Assembly (NCBI RefSeq): GCF_027579695.1
Contig: NC_083582.1
Coordinates: forward strand, 4,374,378-4,438,377
From: Neoarius graeffei
Lineage: Eukaryota; Chordata; Actinopteri; Siluriformes; Ariidae
Reading direction: 5' to 3'
DNA length: 64,000 nucleotides
Part shown: positions 35,433 to 44,908 of the stretch, in pieces
Layout of the letters: each line of letters opens with the position of its first letter
Position numbering within the stretch: the first letter of the stretch is position 1
The notes under the pieces: model-generated
The model's input: the letters and a program-made list of their open reading frames with translations, nothing else
The model's database searches: none
What the model was told of the DNA's origin: nothing
Program-made: the position numbers and the translations under genes

Positions 35433-35705
35433 CAGTGTTGCCAGATTGGGAGGTTTCCCACCCAGTTGTGCGGTTTCAAGTGCATTTTGGTGGGTTTTGA
35501 ACATATTTTGAGCTGGAAAACGTCAGCAGTATCTGGCAACAGATACTGCTGAACATATTTTGAACATATTTTGGGCTGGAAAACGTCAGCAGTATCTGTT
35601 GCCAGATACTGCTGAAGTTTTACAGCCCAAAATATGTTCAAAACCCACCAAAATGCACTTGAAACCGCCCAACTGGGCGGGAAACCTCCCAATCTGGCAA
35701 CACTG
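35433..35705. mobile_element. foldback/MITE with perfect terminal inverted repeats
   Basis: The ends are cagtgttgccagattgggag and its exact complement, and inversion extends well inside (27 perfect bases, then imperfect). The centre contains repeated gctggaaaacgtcagcagtatctg. The whole 273 bp can fold as one hairpin. I found no convincing target duplication. Its insertion ended the THAP frame. Confidence 0.82.
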
Positions 35706-36329
35706 CCAATATTCCGGAGGGGGTCTACTAGTAGCTATGCCGGATCCAAAGACAGTCCTCCTGTCAGAACATGTGTTGTGAAACGACATTAGATAAAGGT
35801 ACGTAGAGCTATAGATTCTACATGATAATCATAAATATAATCATAAAGTCGGCGTGATATCAGTCATGTATTTGCTTGTGAAAGCTTGCGGCTTTCATGT
35901 AACTGCCGCCTAGCAACGAGAGGCAAAGGGTAAAGAGGGTAGGCTATCATAGATTCTATTCGGAAGAGATCAACACAATTCTAGACTCCCAGAAGAGGAA
36001 GAGCTAGCACTAGAGAGTTCACCGGTGTTTTCATGCGCCATTTTCATTGAGTAGAACCAAAGTAGAACAGCCAGTGAACCACAGCGTGTTCTTCTGCTGA
36101 TGTCACAACATGGCCGCGAGCCACGGACCCAGTTTTCTTGCGCTGTGCAATTAAAAGTTGGATATTCGCGTAACAACAGCTTCTTTTCACGTAATTATAA
36201 CAGAAATCTAACATGTTTGCCATGTTGTATAGTTTATTTAAGAAATTGCATAGAGTCATGTTCGTGTCATCAGCCCTTTAACAGGGAGAGAGGAACATGG
36301 ATTGTTAGCTATACTCTACAGTCATATCA

Positions 36330-36757
36330 TGTGCATATCGTGTGCATTTACTCCAACCAGTTCTGTCCCATATCAAATTTAAAATCTTGCTTGTCTCTTT
36401 CAAAGTTCTGCTTAAGCTTGCTCTGATCTACAAGAGGGAACTACTGACCCCCTACACCCCTTCTCACTAAGGTCTTCTCGCAACAAACTACTTAGTGTCC
36501 CATGCACCAGGCTTTCCACCATGGTGGGCAGGTCCTTCAGTGCCATTGCCCCCAAACTCCCAAATTCTCTTCCTCAATCTCTCTGTAACTGTTTTTTTTC
36601 CCCTACTTTCAAATCTCGGATGAATATTTATCTCTTCCATGAACACTTCTCTTTTGTTCTTACTGCTTGGTCTTTTCCCCCTGTAAAACAACCTTGGGAT
36701 ATTGAAAGGCACTACAGAAATTTGAAATTATTCTTATTCTTAAGCAGGGACTCGTGA
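36330..36757 (+). pseudogene. L2/CR1-type LINE C-terminus and 3' tail
   Basis: A short open stretch reads MVGRSFSAIAPKLPNSLPQS and FKSRMNIYLFHEHF, the end of L2-type RT proteins (G-x-R-x-F-x-x-x-A-P-x-L-W-N-x-LP, then FK-x3-K-x-[YH]-LF). It ends in a hexamer-repeat tail ttattcttattctta. Confidence 0.7.
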
Positions 36758-37504
36758 GAGACTAACTACGACAGCATAACTAAAAGGGAGAGCCAGAAAG
36801 TAACACAGTCATGAGGGACCCCTGGGACAGAAAGCAGCAGCCACTACACCAACAACAAACCCAAGTGAGCGAGTGAGAGTGGGGGGACAGCATCCATACA
36901 TACCAGTTTACCAAAACACTCTATGCCTATGAAACTTCCAGATCTGCATCTTTACCGTACCTGTGAAAAATCAAAAGGCTTCACTAAACAAATCCGTTTT
37001 CATCCTAAGCTTAAGAAGTAAGACTGTGAATCCCAAACACTAATTGGAAGACTGTTCCATAACAGTTGAGCTTTATAAGAGAAGGCTTTACCCCCTGGTG
37101 TGGCTTCCACTATTCAAGGTACCAACAAAGAGCCTGCACCTTTTGATCAAAGTAAGTGTGGTGGATAGTAAAGGACCAGAAGGTTGTTCATGTACTGCAG
37201 TGCGAGTAGTATTTAATAATCAATGCAAAATTTGACTGGGAGCCAATGCAGTGTGGATAAGATAGAGCTGATGTTGTATCTTCTGGTTCTAGTAAGGACT
37301 CTCACTGCTGCATTCTAAATGAACTGGAGATTTTTTTATACATCCATTGGAACATCCAGACAGTAAGGCATTACAGTATTCTAACAGAGAGGTAACAAAG
37401 ACATGATCTAGTTTTCCTGTTTCATGTAGTGACATATTTCTTATCTGAGATAAAAGAAGGCTATCCTTGTAATTTTATCATCATATTATCCAAGGTCTTT
37501 TACT
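36758..37504. repeat. unclassified dispersed repeat
   Basis: Text such as gggagccaatgcagtgtgg and ctcactgctgcattctaaatg is familiar from a common fish dispersed repeat. I could not find its termini or a coding frame. Confidence 0.4.
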
Positions 37505-37509
37505 GATGC

Positions 37510-38139
37510 TGTTAGGACTTGGGACTATCTTGGCCTCTAGAGGCCGCTATTATTTCTCTGTCTTGTTATGTTTGTTTTGACAGCTAGAGGCCGCTATTGT
37601 TTCTGTGTTTTGTGTTTGTTTTGACAGCCTTTGTTTTCATGTGCCTTTTACCCCACCTGTTCTTCATTTTCTGCCCCGCCTAGTTTCTTAATTACCCTGG
37701 TTATATATACTTCCTCAGTTGGGTCTCTTGTCACCGAGTCTTTGTGCTGTTCATGGCTAGTAACCTCTGTTCCGTGTACTTTGCCTATGTCCTAGTGTTT
37801 TGGGGTATTTTGCTTTCTTGTGGACTTTTTGGACTGTTTATTTGCTTTTTTTGGATCTTCTGAGCATATGGATTTTTGCCTCTTCTTTTCTGGTTTTGGA
37901 TTTTCACTTTGAACTTTTGGATATCTATTTTTCCCTTGCATCTTCTGAGCATTTGGATTTTACTTTTGTTACTTTTTGCTTTGGATTTTTGAACTTCTGA
38001 GTGTTGACAATAAACTGTTTTTGAATTCTACTTTCGTCTCTCTCCTCTGCACTTGAGTCATTCCCCTTGTGGCCCAGTGGGGGGTTTGCTGGATTACCAC
38101 ACCAGCGACCTGGGTTTGATTCCCAGCAAAACCCTAACA
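37510..38139 (+). repeat. left LTR of the Gypsy element, 630 bp
   Basis: Runs from TGTTAGG to CCTAACA. The last 188 bases match 40857-41044 with about six differences by eye. A possible TATA-like tatatatac lies near 37702 and AATAAA-like gacaataaac near 38005. Confidence 0.85.
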
Positions 38140-38148
38140 GACTCAGTC

Positions 38149-39069
38149 ATGACTGACTCAGCAGAGGCTTCTTCAACTGTCTACCCGGCTAACCTTCAGG
38201 GAATTATGGCTGCTGTAACACGCTTTGGAGCTACCATGGAAACTCATGGACGAACACTTGCAAGCCAACGTGAGGCCCTTGCTCGCCATGAGGTACTGCT
38301 TCAGCAAATTGGGAAAGCCCTGGCACAGCTGACTCCTCTGCCCCCATCTCCTGATCTTGCTCTTGCTCCACCATCTGCTCCCACTCCAGTGTCTCCTTCA
38401 CCTCACGAACCCATCCTTCCTGCACCACAGAGGTATGACGGTGAGTGCTGGGGGTTCCTTACCCAGTGCCAACTCACCTTTGAGCTCCAGCCTATCACCT
38501 ATTCTATGGACCGCCGCAAGATTGCATATGTAATAACTTTGTTAGCTGATAAGGCACGAGCTTGGGCAACAGCCATCTGGCAGAGACAGGGACCCGAGTG
38601 TTCTGATTTCAAGATGTTTATGGAGGAGATGCTTCGTGTCTTCGATCAGGCAGACATCAGTAAAGATGCAGCTACGAAGCTCATGTCCATCTGGCAGGGA
38701 GGAAGTGTTGCAGATTACGCCATCTCGTTCCGGACGCTCGCAGCAGTCAGCGGATGGAATGAGACTGCCCTGGTTTCAGCCTTCCACCACGGTCTGTCTG
38801 ACCCCATCAAAGACGGTCTGGCCTCTATCGGATGCCCAAGTGACCTCGAAACACTGATCTCACATGCCATTCGTCTTGATAACAGGATTAGAGAGCGTTG
38901 CCAAGTCCTGAGCTTCCCCTGCCTCACTGCCTCAACGTGGAGTCCGTCCACCTCCTCCAGTGACTGTCCGGAGCCCATGCAAGTTGGCCGTACTCGTCTC
39001 TCCACATCTGAGAGGGAGCGCAGGAGGGACAAGTGCTGCATCTACTGTGGCAAGCCTGGCCATTTCTGA
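38149..39069 (+). pseudogene. Gypsy gag (capsid-nucleocapsid) relic
   Basis: I place the start at the ATG ten bases after the LTR. The frame can also be extended back into the LTR to 38053, which is unlikely to be used. It has a coiled, Gln/Leu-rich N-terminal part, a Pro-rich linker, a capsid-like domain with W-x4-R-A-W-A and ISFRTLAAVSGWNETALVSAF, and a C-terminal zinc knuckle beginning CCIYCGKPGHF. The frame stops with TGA in the knuckle just after the Phe, before its last Cys. This probably came from CGA by CpG decay. The following codons continue the knuckle. Confidence 0.82.
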
Positions 39070-40857
39070 GCATCATGTCCCGAGCTCTCGGGAAAAGGAC
39101 CGCCCCATCCAGCCGAGGGAGGGTTGTGATGGGGACTACCCTCTCTCCCGAACTTCTTGGCCAAGGAGTCTACATCCCTGTCTCCATCTCCTGGGGTGAG
39201 TCCGTCCACTCTTGCCAGGCCTTGTTAGACTCCGGGGCGGCTGGAAATTTTATGGATGTCCACTTCGCCCGAAGAATCAATGTCCCTACTGCTCCTCTTG
39301 AAGTCCCGCTGTCTGTGTCTGCCCTGGATGGCCAAGCTTTAGGTGACGGAAGAGTCACCCAAGTAACTTCTCCAGTCTTTCTCCAGTCTCAAGGTCACAA
39401 AGAAGAAATATCCCTGCACCTGATTCATTCACCAGAGTTCCCAGTGATTCTAGGCCTTCCTTGGCTTACCCACCACAACCCTCGCATAGACTGGGTAACA
39501 AGCCAGGTTGTGGAATGGGGCCCTGCATGCCATGCCTCTTGACTGCTCTCTAGCTCTCCTGTGTCTCCTGCCGAGCTCCCTGATCTCACAGAGTTATATC
39601 AAGTTCCCACAGAGTACTGGAATCTGAAGGAGGTTTTCAGCAAGAATAGGGCCGCCGTTCTTCCTCCGCACCATGCCTACAACTGTGCCATCGACTTGCT
39701 CCCTGGGGCTACCCCTCCTCGGGGCAGCCTGTTTTCCCTCTCTCAGCCAGAATGCAAGGCCATGGAGGAATACATCAAGGACGCCCTGGCCTCTGGGTTC
39801 ATTCGACCCTCCACCTCACCTGCTGGTGCCGGCTTCTTCTTTGTTGGCAAGAAGGATGGGGGGCTCCGACCGTGTATTGACTACAGGGGCCTGAACAAGA
39901 TCACTGTGCGCAACCGCTATCCCCTTCCGCTGATGGCCACAGCATTCGACCTGCTCCAAGGCGCTACTGTCTTCACCAAGTTGGATTTATGGAATGCATA
40001 CCACCTCATCCGTATCTGACAGGGAGACAAGTGGAAGACTGCCTTTAACACCCCGTCAGGGCACTATGAGTACCAAGTGATGCCCTTCGGACTCACCAAT
40101 GCACCAGCAGTTTTTCAGGCCCTTATCAACGACGTCTTGAGGGAGGTTGATCAACCTGGATCAACCAATACATTTTTGTCTACCTCAACGACATTCTGAT
40201 ATTTTCCAAGACCTTGCAGGAGCACCGCCACCATGTCCGCCAGGTTCTCCAGAGGCTGCTACAGAACAATCTGTTTGCTAAGGCCCAGAAATGTGAGTTT
40301 CATGTCCCCGAGGTCTCCTTTCTGGGTTTTATTGTATGGACGGGACAACTCCAGATGGATCCAGCCAAGACCCTGGCCGTCCGGGACTGGCCCACTCCCA
40401 AGTCTGTTAAAGAAGTTCAGCGGTTCTTAGGATTTGCTAACTTCTACCGCAAGTTTGTCAGGAACTTCAGTTCTGTAGCAGTGCCCATATCGGACCTCAC
40501 CAAAAAGACAGGTGGATCTTATGTCTGGTCTCCTCAGGCAGAAAAGGCATTCAAGGACCTCAAGCACCACTTCTGCACAGCACCCATTCTGGTCCTCCCT
40601 GACACATCGCAACCCTTCATCGTCGAGGTGGACGCTTCGGACAGTGGCGTCGGCGCGGTCCTCTCTCAACACTCAGATGGAAGGTTGCACCCCTGCGCAT
40701 ACTTCTCCCACCGTCTGAGTCCTGCGGAGTCCCGGTATGATATGGGGGATCGAGAACTGCTCGCGGTTAAACTGGCCCTTGAGGAGTGGAGGCACTGGCT
40801 GGAGGGAGCGCAACATCCATTCCTGGTTTGGACGGACCACAAGAACCACAAAGAGCG
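39070..40857 (+). pseudogene. Gypsy pol relic: protease, RT, partial RNase H
   Basis: The parts appear in Gypsy order. The aspartic protease has LLDSGAAGNFMD at about 39220-39260 and VILGLPWL at about 39450. RT begins near 39560, with [20 protein letters not shown] and [17 protein letters not shown] follows at 40017, then [10 protein letters not shown] and, after a frameshift near 40155, [11 protein letters not shown]. In the last motif an Asn stands where the second catalytic Asp should be. RNase H starts with [15 protein letters not shown] (about 40624) and ends at about 40855, where it joins LTR sequence at a shared gagc. Clearly inactive. Confidence 0.85.
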
Positions 40858-41044
40858 TTTGGATTTTACTTTTGTTACTTTTTGCTTTGGATTTTTGAAC
40901 TTCTGAGTGTTGACAATAAACTGTTTTTGAATTCTACTTTCGTCTCTCTCCTCTGCACTTGAGTCATTCCCCTTGTGGCCCATTGGGGGTTTGCTGGATT
41001 ACCACACCAGCGACCTGTGTTCAATTCTCAGCAAAACCCTAACA
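40857..41044 (+). repeat. truncated right LTR of the Gypsy element
   Basis: Only the final 188 bases of the LTR remain, joined directly to the RNase H region. They end at CCTAACA, followed by the target duplication gatgc. Confidence 0.88.
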
Positions 41045-41083
41045 GATGCACATGATGAAACAAATGCCATCCAGAGTTAGGGT

Positions 41084-41508
41084 AGTATCTCACTGGGCTG
41101 TGACAGCCTGTGACTAGTTGGAGACACAACAATTGCAATAAAATATGTGAATTAGTGACAATTTTCAATTGATATTCGAATATTTTATCGCAATTGTTGT
41201 GTCTCCAACGAGTCGCAGGCTGTCGCAGCCCAGTGAGATACACTTGCAATTCCTGTCTCACGGAAACTGACTTGAGAAGGGTTTGTAATGGCTTTGCGAC
41301 ACCAGCGACGCATTTGTGGCGATTTTGAGAGAAATTTTGGCGCACGAATTTTTTGAACATGCTCAAAATTTCAGCGACGAAGGAGCAACACTTTGCGACT
41401 CATGTGAGGAAATTGAGAAACCCTGCGAATGTTTCAAGACACTTTTGAAACTCTCTCGTGAATGACATTCGCAATTTGTCGCAAGCTGTCGCAGCCCAGT
41501 GAGATACT
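41084..41508. mobile_element. MITE with multiple inverted arms
   Basis: The ends AGTATCTCACTGGGCTG and its complement enclose 425 bp. A third, inner arm (cagcccagtgagatac, about 41227-41242) pairs with the left end, giving a 160-bp hairpin at 41084-41242 inside the larger one. No coding capacity; class unknown. Confidence 0.7.
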
Positions 41509-42100
41509 GGCTTTACCAATTAATCAGAAAGCTTACTTCTAGCTGCCATTAAAAATGCATTGCTATGTTGGTGTTATGTTAATTAGGTTACTAAAACAAA
41601 CTTTCTGAATATTTCTGCAATTTTGTTTAGCTGAGGGAACAGACACAGTCTCAAAATGGTGGAACCTCCCTCTGTGCAGCAAGCAAAAAGTTGCTTTAGC
41701 CTGCTTGTCTGCTTCATGGCCATGGCTCTGGATTTGTCACCAATTTGTGGTTCTTGGGCTGTGAGTTATGGTGCAAGAAATGAAAGCAGCACCTTCCTGA
41801 GTGGGATGTGTTCTGTCCTGCCCTTACAGACCAGCCTTGCCTTCAAAACTACTCCAATTATCTCTAAATCCCACATTGGTTTCTGAGAACCATCTCGACA
41901 TTCAGCAGATCAGTGACCATAACCTGCTGTAAGATCCATTACCACACCACATGCCTTTACTAATTTATACCCTTCTACAATGTTACTCTTTGTAAATTCG
42001 AACTGTTGAAACATATAAAAACAGCATTTTGACAGTTTTCTGATATAAATTACTCTGTAGCATGTGACTTTAGCATTTTGGAATTATTAGCTCATCCAGC
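41509..42100. other. no clear feature
   Basis: One 76-codon frame (41656-41886) without recognisable motif. The rest is AT-rich. Confidence 0.3.
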
Positions 42101-42545
42101 TGACAGGTGATGAACTTATGTCATCATGTGTTGTCCGTCGTCCATCCGGCGGCATCCATATTTCATGAAAATCGCTTCTTCTCCCTCAATTCTTCCCTGA
42201 TTTTGATTCTTTCTGGCAGGAATGTAGGAGTACCTCAGGTGCATATAACTTCTACCCAGATTTGCTTAATTACAATTATTAATGAAGTTATGGACAAATT
42301 AAGCCTTAATGAGCAGTTCAACAAAAAACGCTTCTCCTTGGTCAATTCCTCGCCATTCTGGATTCTTTCTGATAAATAGGTCGGTATTCCTAGGGTGGAT
42401 ATCACTTCTATATATAGCTTGTATATAGTATATACAGCTTGCAACATTTATTGCGCAAGGTGGCCCACTTTAGATTGTTCCTTCTGGACTAGACGGGACC
42501 GGAGTGAGCTACGCCGTCACTGACGATCTCGTTCTAAAATACTGT
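42101..42545. repeat. unclassified dispersed repeat
   Basis: Contains blocks such as cagctgacaggtgatgaact and gtgagctacgccgtcactga that I associate with a dispersed fish repeat. Borders and class are not resolved. Confidence 0.35.
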
Positions 42546-42785
42546 TAAAGCTCTGTTTGGCTTCCTGTAATGTGGGATTTTTAAAACCACTTAAAACACA
42601 CACACTGATAAATGCTCACAGCTCATAGAGACGACTCTATGTTTGTCAACTCATCTGGTATCACCAGATTCATCCTTAATGGGATGAATGATGTTCAACT
42701 TCACTGGCAGTCAAAAACTGGAGTTGAATCTCACTATCATTTCAAAAAAATTCAACATTGCAGATATTCAAGCTGCACTTTTAAG
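42546..42785. other. no clear feature
   Basis: Spacer before hAT copy C. The last eight bases (cttttaag) are its target duplication. Confidence 0.3.
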
Positions 42786-44116
42786 TAGGGTTGCCACCTG
42801 TGTCTGACAAAAATCCTGGACATTTCGACCATCCAATTGACCTTTTTGCTTGTAAGCAACGGCGCCCTTCGCACATCTAACCCAAGACAAAAATCGCCCT
42901 TCTATGCTGAAATTGTATTGCTCTAATTAGTAAAAATGACGCTTTTGCTAGTTATTTGTTTAGTTAATTGCTTTACATAATAAAGCAGGTCTTCATTATT
43001 TTGGTTTATTTCCAACAGTTTTTGGTTGTGGACACCTGGGGGCAGTAGTGGGCACAGGTAAAAGGGGAATAAATAATTAAGTTCTGTTTGTTTGCTTATG
43101 TGGAATAAAAATAATTAATTTTTCATTGTATCTAAGAATACCTGAATGTAACAATGTAAGGTGTAGTGTCAAACAGCTTACCTGATTGCTTAGAGTGTGG
43201 TGTGTGCTTTGCTTGTGCTTGCCTGTGCCTCTGCTGCTCTTGGCTAAACAAATACATAGGAGGACATGTAACTGATATAACTGGGCACATACAGGAGTAT
43301 GTACTACACTACACTATTTAATTTAATTCACCAAAACCTTACCTAATCTTCCATTTATATTTGGTGTTTTTCTTTGCTGCTGCTATGAGTCCTGGCTGAT
43401 TTTCAATGAATGTCTTGAACTCAGTACAGGACAACTGAAAGTTTAGCCTGACTTGAAGCTCAGCCTTCACCATTGCAACAGAGAGTCTGTTTCTTTTATC
43501 AGTCCAAGCATCCTCCATTGCCCCTTTTCCACCAAATCAGTTCCAGGGCTGGTTCGGGGCCAGTGCTTAGTTTGGAACTGGGTTGTCTGTTTCCACTGAC
43601 AAAGAACTGGCTCTGGGGCCAGAAAAACCAGTTCCAGGCTAGCACCAACTCTCTGCTGGGCCAGAGGAAAGAACCGCTTACGTCAGCGGGGGGGCGGAGT
43701 TGTTAAGACCAACAACAATAACAAGACCACGAAAGATCGCCATTTTTAAGCGATGAGAAGCAGCAGCTGTACAAACGTGAAGTCATCCATTATTATTATT
43801 ATTGTTGTTGCTGCTGCTGCTTCCGTGTTGTTTTTGCTTTGATATTCGCGCCAAGGTTAATGCAAACGTAGCGACGTAACTGACGTATACAGCGACGTAA
43901 TGACGTATACAGCGACGTAATGACGTGGCTCCGCTTAGCACGGCGAGCTCGGAAAAGCAAACTGGTTCTCAGCTGGCTCGCAAGTTGAAATACACATTTT
44001 GCCCATTATGTACAAAAAACCGGGACATTCAGTGTCCCGGATTTTTATTTTTTTTTCCGGGACAGACCATGAAAATCCGGGACAATCAGGAAAAACCGGG
44101 ACAGGTGGCAACACTA
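42786..44116 (-). mobile_element. hAT-type DNA transposon, copy C (no SINE)
   Basis: Perfect 8-bp target duplication cttttaag (42778-42785, 44117-44124), with ends TAGGGTTGCCACCTG and CAGGTGGCAACACTA. At 1,331 bp this is the cleanest of the three copies. It keeps the empty site of the copy B SINE near 43088 and that of the copy A SINE near 43012-43030. The transposase C-terminal remnant lies on the minus strand near 43330-43510. Confidence 0.94.
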
Positions 44117-44862
44117 CTTTTAAGAGTGTTTTAAATATTTCCAAAACATTAAAACCTGCTTTTTTTGAGCTTTTTCACATTCCACACTAATCAGGAAGTA
44201 AATATTGGCACAGGAAATTAAAGTCTACGTGATAAGTTTGTCTCGAAAATCAGGAGATTGTGACCTCTAGTGGTCAGGAGTGGTACTGCAGCACACTGGA
44301 CAGTGGAGCAGAAACACTTGTGCAATTTTAACAGTTTGCTGAAGTCAAATGAAAACCGAGCTCTTACTGTCAGTATTATTACATGTGAAGTGATATTACT
44401 AACCCAGTTTATAAATCTGATGAGCAAGCTGTTAAGAATTATATCATTACAGTATACTCACACATTAATGACACTAAATCTATCATCTTTTTAAATTAAT
44501 AACACATTTAAAATGTCTAGCTGCTGCCTTTTGAAACCTTTTTAAAATCAAGTCATAGCATATCTACAGATTGTCTGTGGAGCACAATGCCGTCTAAATA
44601 CACACATTTAACAAATAAACTTTTCTTTCTTAGCAAGTTCTTTATTATGGTCTTTAGTTCGAGTAAAACAATTAATAGGTTGATCAGTTTTTCCATCACA
44701 AGTACATTATGATCATTTTTGACTCACCATTAAGAAAAAAAGCAGGAAAAGTTAAAAAAAAATAATATTGGTTTTAATAAGATGATCTAAACAACATCCT
44801 CATATTACTGAAAGTAAGAAAATGTGGAAAAGAAAACAATCGCAAAGTCGTGTGTGAGTTCT
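44117..44862. other. 3' flank of the legumain-like gene
   Basis: No recognised element. Poly(A) hexamers for a minus-strand transcript (ttt-att complements) are plausible around 44760, but I cannot single one out. Confidence 0.35.
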
Positions 44863-44908
44863 TCAGAATGTTATCTCCTGGCTAACATGAGTGATGGCTT
44901 CGGTGATG
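44863..44908 (-). CDS. legumain-like last coding exon
   Basis: Adds SITEAITHVSQEITF and TGA. In mammals the equivalent HVC holds the last disulfide Cys; here it is HVS. Acceptor gcctccatcag. A threefold attagaaatgaa repeat lies just upstream in the intron (44929-44960). Confidence 0.8.

Larger units (their letters stand above)
34802..36277 (+). mobile_element. Kolobok-like element with THAP exon
   Basis: TTAA is duplicated at 34798-34801 and 36278-36281. Termini are inverted: AGTGCTGATGACACG and the complement of AGGGCTGATGACACG. TTAA targets, AGGG-type ends and a THAP-domain ORF together match the Kolobok superfamily. The THAP exon is followed by a foldback insert and no catalytic domain remains, so it is non-autonomous. 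An (AT)n tract precedes the exon. Confidence 0.72.
37510..41044 (+). mobile_element. Gypsy (Ty3) LTR retrotransposon, internally damaged
   Basis: The 5-bp target duplication gatgc is intact (37505-37509, 41045-41049), and the termini are TGTTAGG and CCTAACA. A 630-bp left LTR is followed by gag, protease, RT and part of RNase H. The sequence then jumps from RNase H into the last 188 bases of the right LTR, so the rest of RNase H, integrase and most of that LTR are deleted. No primer-binding site is obvious after the left LTR. Stops, a frameshift and an altered RT active site show that it is dead. Confidence 0.9.
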
